Below are positions 53,501-62,573 of a stretch of 64,000 nucleotides of DNA, piece after piece; position 1 is the stretch's first letter, and each line of letters starts with the position of its first letter. Position numbers and translations under genes: made by a program. This DNA comes from Paenibacillus luteus (GTDB taxonomy: Bacteria; Bacillota; Bacilli; Paenibacillales; Paenibacillaceae). Below the pieces are notes generated by a model. It ran no database searches and was not told the origin of the DNA. It worked only from the letters and a program-made list of their open reading frames with translations. The stretch is taken from positions 91,899-155,898 of the forward strand of contig NZ_SKCD01000010.1 of the NCBI RefSeq assembly GCF_006542765.1, given 5' to 3'.

Positions 53501-56170
53501 AGTAGCGGTACCGCATTGGTATACGTTTCCGACGATATGTACAACTGGGAGTATAAGGGACCATTATACGTCAGTGACAGAAGCCTTTACCCGGAGCTTG
53601 GTACGGTATGGGAACTGCCCGTATTGCTACCGATAGGTGAAGATAGCATGGGCAATCAAAAGTATATCTTCATGATCAATCCACATGAAAAGCCGGAGCA
53701 AGTTCCACCGGCGAGCGATGTGCAAAGAGATGTTGAGGTTTTTTACTGGATTGGAACCTGGGACCGGGACAATTTTAAATTTATACCTGATCAGGAGGAA
53801 CCATCTAAATTAGATGTAGGTGATGGTTATTTAACCGCAGAGAGTGGTATGGTCACCCCTGACGGAAGAACGGTCATATATTCCATGGTGCAGAATGTAA
53901 GAACGCCTCAAGCTGAATATCAGGCCGGATGGGCTCACAATCTAGCACTTCCGGTTTCATTAAGCCTGGATGAGCATGATGAATTGCGCATTGAACCAAT
54001 TCAAGAATTGCAGAGTCTGCGAGGAGAAAAATTGGTAAATTTTTCAGAAAAAAATTTACAGACTGCCAATCAATTGATCCACAATGTCAAAGGCGACATG
54101 CTGGAGATTATGATGGAAATTGACCCGGGCGAAGCCGAGAAATTCGGTCTTAAAGTGCGTCGCTCTGATAATGGGCAGGAAGAAACACTGATTTATTATG
54201 ACAAGACGGATAGTACCTTCAATGTGGACCGGACTAAGAGCAGTATTGATCCGGATGTTCGTGTGGATGGCATTCAAGGCGGATATGTGGATCTGGACGG
54301 AGAGAACCTGAAACTGCATATTTATCTCGACCGATCGGTTGTCGAAGCATTTGCCAATAACAAGAAAAAACTGACAACCCGCGTTTACGTAGGCAGATAC
54401 GACTCATTGGGCTTGCAGGTCTGGGGAGACAACGATATTACGGTCAAGTCGATGGAAGTATGGGAGATGAATGCATTGACAGGTGAACCGGCTGCTCCGG
54501 TCTATGTACCTGATAACTGGGACAACTCCGTGTTCACCGATATTACGAATTTGTCTAACCATGACTTTGCTACAGGTGATTTAACAGGCTGGATTACAGA
54601 AGGAGACGCTTTCCAGGATGCTCATGTGACTGATACCCAGTTTTTCTGGGAGACGATTTACTTCAATCCGTCACATAAAATTCCTGGCGGCTATCATTTG
54701 TGGGGCTTTAACGAGGGGGCGGGCGGTGACAGTTTGACGGGAACGTTGAAATCACAAAATTTCGTCCTCGGCGGTAACGGCAAGATTAACTTCCTGATTA
54801 GCGGTGGGCGTGATATCGACAAGCTATATGTGGCGCTGGTGCGGGCATCGGACGGCAAAGAGCTGTTTAAAGAGACTGCCACGAATTATGAGGAGTATCA
54901 GCGTAAGATTTGGGATGCGTCGCCATATATCGGCGAGGAGCTTTACCTGAAGGTGGTTGATCAATCAACCAGCGGCTTTGGGCACATTAATGTTGATGAC
55001 TTCAATGTACCGGTTAAGGTGATCGATCCAATCAACGAAGCCGGTCCTACCAGCCCGCCAAATAACTCTGTGATGCCTGCAAGAAAACCTATTAATCAGA
55101 GCAGTTTGTCATTTGAAATGGCTAAAGGAGAACGGCAGGTGCTGTTCCCGGTTAAAGCAACGGGAAACGACGGCAAGAACGCTCTGAAGATTAAAAATAG
55201 TGGGACCGAGATTGAAGTTCCCGCAGAGGTATTAAAAGATTTGCAGGAGCTGGTTACAAAAGACGAACTTGAACATGCGCAAATCTCATATGAAATGGAT
55301 TCATTATCTGCTGATCAGCTCAAAGAACTTCTTGATCGTACCAAAAACCAGAATAAAGCAAAAATATCTGCTTTAGGAGATGTCTATAATTTCAAATTAT
55401 CTATTATAAAAGCCGATGGAACAGTTCTGCAGCTTAAAAAATTTTCTAAGACGGTCACAATTAGGCTGAGTGTAAATGAGACTTCTCATCAGACACAGAG
55501 AGGCATTTATTTTATCGCTGAAGACGGTAGCATGGAATATGTCGGCGGTGCGAGTGTAAACGGTAAGCTGATTGCGGAAGTAAGCCATTTCAGTATGTAT
55601 GGCGTCTTCAACTATGACAAATCGTTTGATGATATTCAGGCGTCGTATTGGGCCTATGATGTAATAAAAAAGATGGCCGCTAAACAAATTGTTTTTGGTG
55701 TAAGTGAAACGTCATTTGCACCGAAACAATTCGTGACCAGAGCTGAATTCGCTTCGTTAATCGGCCGGGCTCTCCGGTTGGAATCCTCGAAGCTAATCTC
55801 GTTCAAGGATGTTGTTCCAACTAAGTGGTACGCTTCGTCGATTGCTGCAGTATTAGAAGCCGGAATAGTATCCGGAAGAAGCGTGGATACATTTGCGCCG
55901 GAGGATACCTTAAGCCGTGAGGAGATGGCGGTTATGATTCTCAAAGCTTATGAATTCCATACAGGATGGAACGCTACCACAAATGGAATGAACAGTTTCA
56001 AAGATGCCAGCCAAGTTAGCAGCTGGGCAAAGGATGCGGTCTCAGCTTTGAAGGAGCTTGGACTAATCGGCGGCCGCGGTAACGAATTATTTATGCCACA
56101 CGATAAAGTGAACCGCGCAGAAAGTGCGCAAATCCTTTCGCGATTAATTGATAGTATCGAAAATAACTGA
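50555..56170 (+). CDS. Large secreted, SLH-anchored multidomain GH32 protein
   Basis: An 1871-residue exoenzyme. In order: signal peptide (about 1-33); two very similar carbohydrate-binding-type beta-sandwich modules (about 57-227 and 242-410, each opening with NPxFETGDMTGWTV); a more diverged third (425-557); a LamG domain (558-795); GH32 (818-1306) with WMNEAHAP (Glu, about E833, for the usual Asp), FRDPF (about D959) and WELPVLLP (about E1020); a fourth beta-sandwich (1333-1488); a linker domain (about 1515-1685); and three SLH motifs (about 1688-1868) that bind the cell wall. It should degrade or rearrange fructan at the cell surface. TAGGAGGC lies 7 nt before the ATG. Confidence 0.92.
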   Translation: MRKMKSKKPWISRVVILVMFLQLVAPVISAVADPVTNAGNAPIHKETKGLSVTEAVYQVVNPGFETGDMTGWTVIRGNAFGTNSISGESTWWAEQIPYNQEGTYHLNGWKYDEAATGVLRSSTFELKGSGWISFKLGGAKNSGKVYVNIVEANSGQVIARYGNSAFADVNFPNPSQGMRLANMEQYKANLSEYLGKNLYVEIVDNASTDWGVVFADAFFMYHESEPSEGIAATDIKPDYERYQIQNPSFETGDMTGWTVVEGEAFGPNSVSDETTYWVEQIPYNQEGNYHLNGLKYNETATGKLHSSTFELGGTGWITFRLGGGKHTDQVYLSVIDADTGDLIARYGNTEFNESGFPDPAQGLRLANMEQYKADLSKYIGKNMYLEIVDNGFSDWGVIFADSFNTFNELVPEDGAMADNIMPTEIQNRSFETGDFEGWTVEGDAFQVTDEAMVGKEGSFYAKSSEGGQGSLTSGTFTLQGTGTINFTVLGINNPDNAYVALYDASTDTLLEKTGDVSANEKISWKMQEHYNKRLYIKVIDQSNQASIAVDAFQAQGTGTIFYMSLDEGAGKKALEGLSNLEHDVNYVFNNARYMASKDPRWTSRGVKGGALLFDGYSNEIEVNAKNSVPVSDALTLEAWVAPRSYEWGDGNKLSGIVSQSDQDKAEGFALGMYRHGKWSMQVGIGGQWIQVWVNDHPLEKYKWNYVAATFDKKDGMIKLYLNGQEVASQSTPVNIPITPSTENLIIGKNNKPVELAGLFSFNMFSGLIDEVKLQNKALTGQEILAEYENVKALHSGVIPEILNEDIDEDPAVFDGDQHRPQYHAMPPQNWMNEAHAPIYFNGKYHLFYQHNPQGPYWHQIHWGHWVSDDMVHWENVRPALAPESGTLDPDGAWSGSAAYDRDGNPVLFYTAGNDSMSPNQRTGLATPADLSDPNLEEWTKYPEPVTEQNGNGIHNEFRDPFVWYDNETDKWYQLVTSGLQDFSSGTALVYVSDDMYNWEYKGPLYVSDRSLYPELGTVWELPVLLPIGEDSMGNQKYIFMINPHEKPEQVPPASDVQRDVEVFYWIGTWDRDNFKFIPDQEEPSKLDVGDGYLTAESGMVTPDGRTVIYSMVQNVRTPQAEYQAGWAHNLALPVSLSLDEHDELRIEPIQELQSLRGEKLVNFSEKNLQTANQLIHNVKGDMLEIMMEIDPGEAEKFGLKVRRSDNGQEETLIYYDKTDSTFNVDRTKSSIDPDVRVDGIQGGYVDLDGENLKLHIYLDRSVVEAFANNKKKLTTRVYVGRYDSLGLQVWGDNDITVKSMEVWEMNALTGEPAAPVYVPDNWDNSVFTDITNLSNHDFATGDLTGWITEGDAFQDAHVTDTQFFWETIYFNPSHKIPGGYHLWGFNEGAGGDSLTGTLKSQNFVLGGNGKINFLISGGRDIDKLYVALVRASDGKELFKETATNYEEYQRKIWDASPYIGEELYLKVVDQSTSGFGHINVDDFNVPVKVIDPINEAGPTSPPNNSVMPARKPINQSSLSFEMAKGERQVLFPVKATGNDGKNALKIKNSGTEIEVPAEVLKDLQELVTKDELEHAQISYEMDSLSADQLKELLDRTKNQNKAKISALGDVYNFKLSIIKADGTVLQLKKFSKTVTIRLSVNETSHQTQRGIYFIAEDGSMEYVGGASVNGKLIAEVSHFSMYGVFNYDKSFDDIQASYWAYDVIKKMAAKQIVFGVSETSFAPKQFVTRAEFASLIGRALRLESSKLISFKDVVPTKWYASSIAAVLEAGIVSGRSVDTFAPEDTLSREEMAVMILKAYEFHTGWNATTNGMNSFKDASQVSSWAKDAVSALKELGLIGGRGNELFMPHDKVNRAESAQILSRLIDSIENN

Positions 56171-56183
56171 AAGGAGAAACAGC

Positions 56184-57605
56184 ATGAGAGAATTTTTCTA
56201 TCGGCCGAATAATGCGTGGGTAGGGGATGTTATTCCTTATTACGAAGATGGAGAGTTTAAGCTATTCTATCTGCATGGTTGGAGAGATAATCACCACGAG
56301 GGACTTGACCACGGCTGGCATTTACTTAGAACAAAGGATTTCGTGAATTACAGGGAAGACGGGGCTTGCAAGATCGAAGGCGGGACCGGACATATTCTGA
56401 AAGTAGACGATGTCTATCATATGTTTTATTGCATCTTTCCCGAAGGAAAACAGTTCACCTGCCATGCCATCAGCAAAGATATGAAAACATGGGAGCCGGT
56501 CCCCGAAGATACTTTTGGTCCAGATGGGGAAATCTATGAACTAGCTGACTGGCGTGATCCCTTTGTGTTCTGGAATGAGGAAGAAGGGCAATACTGGATG
56601 CTGATTGCAGCCCTGAAGAAGGGGGCAACGAACCGCAAAGGCTGTACCGGTCTGCTGTCGTCCAAGGATCTAAAGCAATGGGAATATCGGGAACCGCTGT
56701 ATGCACCGAACCTGCATGTAGGAGCGCACGAGTGCCCGGACTTGTTCCGGATGGGAGACTGGTGGTATTTGATCTATTCGTCATATACGGGGCGTTTCGG
56801 CACCTTTTACCGGATGAGTCGATCTTTGAACGGGCCGTGGATTACTCCGCAAGAAGAAGCTTTTGACGGACGTGCCTATTATGCTGCCAAGTCGGTATCC
56901 GATGGACAAAAACGTTATTTGTTCGGCTGGAATCCGACAAAAAATGACGATTTATTCGGCTGGAACCCTCAGAAAGCTTCAGGCAAAGATTACGACACTT
57001 GGGATTGGGGAGGTAATCTGGTTGTACATGAAATTAGTCAACGTCCGGATGGAACGCTCGGTGTGAAAGTTCCCGAAACGGTTGACTCTACTTTTGGTGA
57101 ACAGGTACCTACAAGTTTTGGGGGAATCGTTGGAGACTGGTCGATTTCGGACAATCTTCTCCTCTGTGAATCTCCTTATGCATTTGCCGGCTGTATCTCA
57201 CAGGAGGAGTTGCCTGAACTATGCAAGGTTTCTGCAACCGTTCAATTCTCTGGGGCAACCCAAGGGCTTGGTTTTATGCTGCGGGCAGAGGGGAATCTGG
57301 ATTTTGCCTACTACATCACGCTGGAACCCCAGCGTAACCGGATCACTTTCCGTGGGCCGATTATGCAATCAGAAGAAGGGGGGAAAACTTTTCCTTATGA
57401 GGTTGAGCTGGAACGTCCAATTAAGCTGCTGCCGGAACAGGAATATGAGCTTAAGGTGTTTATCGACGGTACGATTTGCGAAATTTACGTCGGTGGGGAA
57501 GTGGCGCTGAGTGCCAGAATGTATGATATTCAGCATGGAAAGCTTGCCTTGTTCGTCAGTCAGGGAACAGTGAAGTTTGGCCGGTTCAAGATCGAAACTT
57601 TATAA
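56184..57605 (+). CDS. Compact GH32-family beta-fructosidase-like enzyme
   Basis: A 473-residue cytoplasmic protein (no signal peptide). The N-terminal propeller keeps all three likely catalytic acids: D15 in WVGDVIPYY (nucleophile position), D125 in WRDPF and E183 in HECPDLF. The C-terminal half is a beta-sandwich. The first motif is unlike the WMNDPNG of invertases, so the substrate may be a short or branched fructan product. ATG 56184 follows AAGGAG; it lies 13 nt after the SLH gene and is probably cotranscribed. Confidence 0.85.
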   Translation: MREFFYRPNNAWVGDVIPYYEDGEFKLFYLHGWRDNHHEGLDHGWHLLRTKDFVNYREDGACKIEGGTGHILKVDDVYHMFYCIFPEGKQFTCHAISKDMKTWEPVPEDTFGPDGEIYELADWRDPFVFWNEEEGQYWMLIAALKKGATNRKGCTGLLSSKDLKQWEYREPLYAPNLHVGAHECPDLFRMGDWWYLIYSSYTGRFGTFYRMSRSLNGPWITPQEEAFDGRAYYAAKSVSDGQKRYLFGWNPTKNDDLFGWNPQKASGKDYDTWDWGGNLVVHEISQRPDGTLGVKVPETVDSTFGEQVPTSFGGIVGDWSISDNLLLCESPYAFAGCISQEELPELCKVSATVQFSGATQGLGFMLRAEGNLDFAYYITLEPQRNRITFRGPIMQSEEGGKTFPYEVELERPIKLLPEQEYELKVFIDGTICEIYVGGEVALSARMYDIQHGKLALFVSQGTVKFGRFKIETL

Positions 57606-57610
57606 GAGAG

Positions 57611-57655
57611 CTGTCCCATTTGCAGGGAAACTTGCTTATGGGACGATCTTTTCTT
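57611..57655 (+). terminator. Hairpin between the GH32 gene and the convergent hxlR gene
   Basis: GTCCCAT and ATGGGAC pair, followed by a loose T-rich stretch; it may serve both directions. Confidence 0.5.
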
Positions 57656-57658
57656 GTT

Positions 57659-58027
57659 CTAACCTTCATCGGATTCGGTTTTTTTACCGTATTCTTTACC
57701 GAAGTCCTCCATCTTCTCAAGAATCGGCAGTAATTTGATACCTTTGTCCGTTAACGAATACTCTACCCGCGGAGGAACTTCCGGATAGACTTCACGTTTA
57801 ATAACCCCATCGTTCTCCAACTCTTTAAGCTGATTTGTTAGCGAGCCTTGTGATAAACCTCCAAGAAATTTTTTTATATCTGTATAACGTCGTGTTTCTC
57901 CTTTTAGAAACCATAATATGAAATATTTCCAACGTCCTGAAAGAACATTTTGGGTAAAGGCAATCGCGTACATATCCTTCATATCATCGATAAATTCTTT
58001 ATCAAATCCTTCATTACAAACCCTCAT
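57659..58027 (-). CDS. HxlR-family transcriptional regulator
   Basis: A 122-residue winged-helix regulator. It contains the HxlR core: SGRWKYFILWFLKGETRRYTD, LGGLSQGSLTNQLKELENDGVI and REVYPEVPPRVEYSLTDKG. An AGGAGTG site on the minus strand selects the start at 58027 (MRVCNEGFDKEF); the open frame runs further to 58102. It is divergent from the oxidoreductase at 58412 and probably controls it. HxlR proteins often sense aldehydes or quinones. Confidence 0.9.
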   Translation of the reverse strand: MRVCNEGFDKEFIDDMKDMYAIAFTQNVLSGRWKYFILWFLKGETRRYTDIKKFLGGLSQGSLTNQLKELENDGVIKREVYPEVPPRVEYSLTDKGIKLLPILEKMEDFGKEYGKKTESDEG

Positions 58028-58029
58028 TG

Positions 58030-58096
58030 ATATCACTCCTATTCTTAAGGTACAAAAAGTTGTACTATGTTCATCTATATTGCCCTCTTTGCAAAT
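58030..58096. repeat. Regulatory repeat, copy 1 (hxlR promoter region)
   Basis: GTACTATGTTCAT (58062-58074) and GCCCTCTTTGCA (58082-58093), plus ATCACTCCT at 58032, recur in the same order at 59579-59643. It covers the hxlR 5' end and may be its operator. The rest of the gap to 58411 holds the small ORF below and nothing else I can name. Confidence 0.6.
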
Positions 58097-58186
58097 GAAC
58101 ATAATGACTTTATGATTATGTCATCGAACAAAAGCAAACAGTTAGCAAGCTAAATAAATATAACACAGAAAGGGGTTACTGATAAG

Positions 58187-58303
58187 TGAATAAAGTAAAT
58201 AGACTTCAACTTTCAGTGGCTGCAGCATGGTATGACCTATACGAGCGCAAAACACAGGCAGAAGCGACTTTTCCTAAGAGTATCAAGCAATTGATGAATT
58301 AAT
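58187..58303 (+). CDS. Very small ORF, possible gene remnant
   Basis: GTG 58187 starts a 38-residue reading, MNKVNRLQLSVAAAWYDLYE and on to KQLMN, with an AAAGGGG site 9 nt upstream. It may be the N-terminal remnant of a larger protein; downstream frames are closed. Weak support. Confidence 0.3.
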
Positions 58304-58411
58304 AAATGGATTTGGACGAAAAACATATCAAGAATTTTTTATAAGTGGTTGATCCGTTGAAGATCAGGACCGGCTGAGATAATACATTTAAAATAAGGGA
58401 GATGTTTTACA

Positions 58412-59515
58412 TTGAGTAATAAAATTCGTACAGGAATTATAGGTGCTTCAATTAATAATGGTTGGGCGAGTGGTACACATATTCCAGCCATTGAGCATTT
58501 GGATGAGTTTGAGCTTACAGCTGTGGGGACAAGCAATATGACGAGTGCGAAGAAGAGCGCAGAAGCTTTCCATGCAGATCACGGCTTTGATAACATGGCG
58601 GAGCTGGCTCAACATCCTGATGTGGACATGGTCGTCGTCAGTATTAACGTCAAGGAACATTATCATGCCGTTAAGACCATTACGCCTGCTGGAAAACCGA
58701 TCTATTGCGAATGGCCACTGGGATCAAATACAGGTGAAGCACTTGAAATGCAGGAATGGGTAGCGTCCGCACAATTGCCAAATGCGATTGGATTGCAGGC
58801 CAGACAAGCCCCGGCCGTTCAGTATGTAAAAGATTTATTGGCAGATGGTTATGTTGGAAAAGTGTTGTCTGCTAATTTAAAGATCTCTATTGATGGCATG
58901 GGGGGTGTGAGCGACAAGTCCAATGCATACTTGTTTGATCGAAAGATTGGAGGGAACTTGCTGACCATTGTAGGTGGACATAATTTGGATGCATTTACCC
59001 ACATGCTTGGGGACTTTACCGAACTCTCTGCCCTTACAGCACAGCAGTTTCCTGAAGTTGAATTAGTGGATATTAAGAAGGTTATCAAGAAGACGACAGA
59101 TGATCAAATAATGATTACTGGAAAATTAACGAGTGGTGCCGCAGCCATTGTTCATATTCAAGGTGGAGTCAAACATCAAAAAGGACTAACAATTGAAATT
59201 TTTGGAGATAAGGGCACAATCGTGCTGAGTGCGCCTGCATCTATTCAATTCGGATCACATCAATTACGCGGTGCAGGACCTACTGACAACGAGCTTCGTG
59301 AACTAACCATTCCCGATGCCTATTACTGGGCTCCACTATCTCTAAAAAATGACTCAGGCTTTGTTCTGAATATGGCTCAGGCTTATCGTAAATTCGCCCA
59401 AGATATTCAAGAAGGTACATCCTTAGCACCTAATTTCGAAGATGCGGTGAAACTTCATCAGTTACTTGATGCCGTCGAAAAATCAGCACAGACCGGTGAA
59501 CGTCAATACTTTTAA
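58412..59515 (+). CDS. Gfo/Idh/MocA-family oxidoreductase
   Basis: A 367-residue NAD(P)-dependent oxidoreductase. The N-terminal Rossmann motif is GIIGASINNGWASG (about 8-21), with CEWPLGSN (position of the family EKP motif) at about 99 and a C-terminal substrate domain. The usual Lys of EKP is replaced by Trp-Pro, as in Gal80-like members, which may affect catalysis. The start is TTG 58412 after AAGGGAGATG. Probable target of the divergent HxlR protein. Confidence 0.85.
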   Translation: MSNKIRTGIIGASINNGWASGTHIPAIEHLDEFELTAVGTSNMTSAKKSAEAFHADHGFDNMAELAQHPDVDMVVVSINVKEHYHAVKTITPAGKPIYCEWPLGSNTGEALEMQEWVASAQLPNAIGLQARQAPAVQYVKDLLADGYVGKVLSANLKISIDGMGGVSDKSNAYLFDRKIGGNLLTIVGGHNLDAFTHMLGDFTELSALTAQQFPEVELVDIKKVIKKTTDDQIMITGKLTSGAAAIVHIQGGVKHQKGLTIEIFGDKGTIVLSAPASIQFGSHQLRGAGPTDNELRELTIPDAYYWAPLSLKNDSGFVLNMAQAYRKFAQDIQEGTSLAPNFEDAVKLHQLLDAVEKSAQTGERQYF

Positions 59516-59578
59516 TGCTAAAAAACTCGAATTCGCAGCGATCAAGCACATTGCAGCTTCGGATTCTTGATCTTTTGC

Positions 59579-59643
59579 AATCACTCCTAATTTAAAAATA
59601 AAACAGTGGTACTATGTTCATTCTTATTGCCCTCTTTGCAGAT
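59579..59643. repeat. Regulatory repeat, copy 2 (upstream of the monooxygenase)
   Basis: ATCACTCCT, GTACTATGTTCAT (59609-59621) and GCCCTCTTTGCA (59629-59640) occur as in copy 1. The minus strand keeps the ribosome site of hxlR but not the gene, so this is a duplicated promoter region placed before the flavin monooxygenase. Confidence 0.6.
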
Positions 59644-59714
59644 GGCTAATTATTATAGCGCTAAAATAGGGTAATTCCACTCTTGGCCCATTCGTAATGA
59701 AGGAGAAGAACGAT

Positions 59715-61091
59715 ATGAAAAAGAGAAGTGAAATGCAACTGGCTCTGCAGATGGTTTCCGGGTATGGAGCTGAATTCAGTGCATGGAGGATGCCTGGCAC
59801 AAACCCTGCAGCTTACACCAATATGGATAGTTATGTTGAGCGGGCTAAATTAGCTGAACAAGGAAAATTTCAAATGATCTTCATTGCCGATACTCCAGTA
59901 TTATCCAACAACTTAGGTCCTCAGACACCTATGTTCCCTATGGACCCTATGTTGGCACTAATGGCTGTAGCAAGAGAGACAAAACACATTGGGCTTGTTG
60001 CTACACTCTCTACGACATTTAATTACCCATACAATATCGCACGTCAGTTCAAAGCACTGGATGTAATCAGTCATGGTCGTGTGGGATGGAATGCGGTTAC
60101 CACATCCGACCCCTTAGCGGCAGCCAATTTCGGTGCCCGGGTTATCGAACGCAAAGAACGATATGACAAGGCTAATGAGAGCATACAAATTGTTCAGGCT
60201 TTGTGGGGAAGTTGGGGATCAGACGCATGGACGTTAGATGTAGAAGGAGGGGAGTTTGCCGATATGGACAAAATCCAGCCTATAAACCTTCAGGGTCAAT
60301 ATTATGCATCTCGTGGTCCTCTACCCATTCCCCCTTCCGAGCAAGGACAGCCTGTTATTTTCCAGGCAGGAGGAGGAAGAGAGGGGCTAGAATTGGCGGG
60401 GAAATATGCTTCGGGTGTTTACGCCAATCCTTATGATATAGCGTCTGCTCGTGAACACAGACAGGCAATCCGACAAAGTGCTGTCCGTTTCGGTCGAAAC
60501 CCGAATGATATCAAGATGTTTGCAGGTTTTATGTTTTCTCTGGCTTCAACGGAAGAAGAAGCTCTGGATCGTCGGAAACAGCTTATGAACTTCAATCCCC
60601 AGGAAATCACCAACAGGGTAAGTTATCTCGGTTCCATGATTGGTATACCCTTATCGGTAAACTTGGTTGATATTGATAAACCATTACCGGCTGACTTGTT
60701 GAAAAATGCATATGCCAACCCAAGGGACCCACGTTCTCCAATAGCTTTGAAGTTGTTATTGCAAGGGCTATCCGTTCGAGATGTTCTCGCTCACGGAGTG
60801 ATCAACTATCATCCCGTCGTTGCAGGAACACCTACACAGGTTGCTGACTTTTTAGAAGAATGGTTTTTGGCTGAAGCATGTGACGGCTTCTCAGTTGTAC
60901 CTGATGTATCTTTTGATGGTGTTGCGGATTTTGTAAATCAGGTTGTACCTATCTTGCAAGAGCGTGGTTTGTTCCATAAGGAATATGAAGGAAAAACACT
61001 ACGCAAGAATATGGGCATTCCTTACGAATATGGAATGCGGGACCTTGTCCATTATTCGAATTACCGATCCGATTCTTCGCAAAAAAGTTAG
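59715..61091 (+). CDS. LLM-class flavin-dependent monooxygenase (NtaA/SnaA/DszA family)
   Basis: A 458-residue member of the bacterial luciferase superfamily that uses reduced FMN from a separate reductase to oxygenate small organic compounds such as chelators or sulfur compounds. Family patterns: FIADTPVLSNN, LVATLSTTFNYPYNIARQF, GRVGWNAVTTSDP (about 121-133) and VIFQAGGGREGLELAGKYA. AAGGAG (59700-59705) selects ATG 59715. The substrate is unknown. No reductase gene is adjacent. Confidence 0.92.
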   Translation: MKKRSEMQLALQMVSGYGAEFSAWRMPGTNPAAYTNMDSYVERAKLAEQGKFQMIFIADTPVLSNNLGPQTPMFPMDPMLALMAVARETKHIGLVATLSTTFNYPYNIARQFKALDVISHGRVGWNAVTTSDPLAAANFGARVIERKERYDKANESIQIVQALWGSWGSDAWTLDVEGGEFADMDKIQPINLQGQYYASRGPLPIPPSEQGQPVIFQAGGGREGLELAGKYASGVYANPYDIASAREHRQAIRQSAVRFGRNPNDIKMFAGFMFSLASTEEEALDRRKQLMNFNPQEITNRVSYLGSMIGIPLSVNLVDIDKPLPADLLKNAYANPRDPRSPIALKLLLQGLSVRDVLAHGVINYHPVVAGTPTQVADFLEEWFLAEACDGFSVVPDVSFDGVADFVNQVVPILQERGLFHKEYEGKTLRKNMGIPYEYGMRDLVHYSNYRSDSSQKS

Positions 61092-61306
61092 ACACCTTTC
61101 TGTCAATCGAAATTAGCTGTCTATGATCAAACCATGATGATGTATTATGAAAATCGACCGAAGAGACCCTTTCACCGTAAAAAAAGTAAAAGGATGGAGT
61201 GACCACATCCAGGATCATCTCCAAGCTCTAAGGTGAATTGACACCTGTAGTTTACAGTGATACATTTAGTCTGCTAAATTTCATTCGAATACAGGGAGGT
61301 TAATAC

Positions 61307-61732
61307 ATGACAGATGCAGTAGATTGTGATATTCGACAGTCGTTAGATCGGATTTCCTCCCAAATGCGTCGAAACTATAGTGAATCTCTTAGGGAGCTTA
61401 ATCTATATGTAGGGCAAGATAACTTGTTGTATCGTCTGTGGTTGGGTGATGGGGTAACACAAATGCAACTATGTGAACACTTGAAGTGCGAACCACCAAC
61501 GGTAACAAACATGGTTAAATCACTGGAGCAGAACGGATTTATATATCGTAAACGTGATGTAGATGACGGACGGATCATGCGCATCTTTCTAACGGACAAA
61601 GGAAAAGAATTAGAAAAACCGGTTGAGACTAAATGGAGGGAGCAGCAGGAGAAATTGCTTAAATCTATTTCTATGGAAGATCGGTTGATAGTAAGAAAAC
61701 TAATGCAACAAATGGAGAGGAATATAGTCTGA
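61307..61732 (+). CDS. MarR-family transcriptional regulator
   Basis: A 141-residue winged-helix protein with QLCEHLKCEPPTVTNMVKSL (recognition region about 57-76) and the wing RDVDDGRIMRIFLTDKGKE. GGGAGGT precedes the ATG. It lies after the monooxygenase on the same strand with a 215-nt gap, and may control it or a nearby gene. Confidence 0.9.
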   Translation: MTDAVDCDIRQSLDRISSQMRRNYSESLRELNLYVGQDNLLYRLWLGDGVTQMQLCEHLKCEPPTVTNMVKSLEQNGFIYRKRDVDDGRIMRIFLTDKGKELEKPVETKWREQQEKLLKSISMEDRLIVRKLMQQMERNIV

Positions 61733-61814
61733 CTCTTTAATTCAACGACTTATATTTTTCTTGCTGAATATAAGTGATCAAGTTTGGTTCAAAAATTACG
61801 AGTTCTCATTAAAA

Positions 61815-61837
61815 GTCGCTATTTTAGCGATTTTTTT
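61815..61837 (+). terminator. Intrinsic terminator after the marR-type gene
   Basis: TCGCTA, TTT loop, TAGCGA, then seven T. Confidence 0.85.
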
Positions 61838-61959
61838 ATTTTATCGGTATACGTTGTTGTTGTTGTTGTGATTGAAAAAAGGGACAACAACATGAATACG
61901 GTCTGATTACCGATCAGATCACTATTTAAGCTACTTTTTACTTGCTCTACTTCAAATAA

Positions 61960-62573
61960 GTTTGGTCAAGACCATAATACTTCGGATATCATAGGGATAG
62001 AGAGCTTCAACTTTCAGTTGAGAGAATAAGCTTTCCATGGAGCATTGTTATAACTCGGCGAGACATGCTGATTCGGGCGCTAATCTTTGGCAGCATGTCG
62101 TGGTAAGCATGAGACGTGTACTGGCATTATAAATCGACTTGATTCCAAGCTCTTGTATGAGGCGCAGAACCTTCTTATGATTGAGGATAAGGTTATATTG
62201 ACGATATAACTCATCTTGAATACGGCGGAATCCTTGAATCTTATTGCGCTGCTCCTAGATTGTTAATATTTTGAGCTTTAGTTTTCCGTCTGGCTCTGTT
62301 GTACTACGCTTTACATAGGCGTAATAACCACTTTTTTAGTACATCTACCTTTAACTGCAACTGTCGACTCAGGCGCTCCTGCTCTGTTTCTGTTCGAAAC
62401 GGCCCTCCACGCTTGTACTTGAAACTTTCTTCACCGTATTCGCGGTACTTTCTCATCTACTTCTTGACCCGTCCCTTGTCATGTATTTCCAATTACTCTA
62501 TGATCTCTCTGTAGCTCCATCCCTCCACCTCATGTAATCGGATAGCCTCAGTCTTAATGGAATTAATCGCCAT
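61960..62573 (-). pseudogene. Remnant of an IS3-family element (orfA and parts of orfB)
   Basis: On the minus strand from ATG 62573, orfA reads MAINSIKTEAIRLHEVEGWS then YREIIE, with stops inside, and later YREYGEESFKYKRGGP. orfB pieces follow in shifted frames: LELGIKSIYN-like text and then CSMESLFSQLKVEALYPYD, the C-terminal end of the DDE transposase. The middle of orfB is missing. A clear but dead element. Confidence 0.75.

Noticed and set aside
61853..61868. GTT triplet run
   Set aside because: Short simple-sequence repeat in a non-coding gap, no sign of function.
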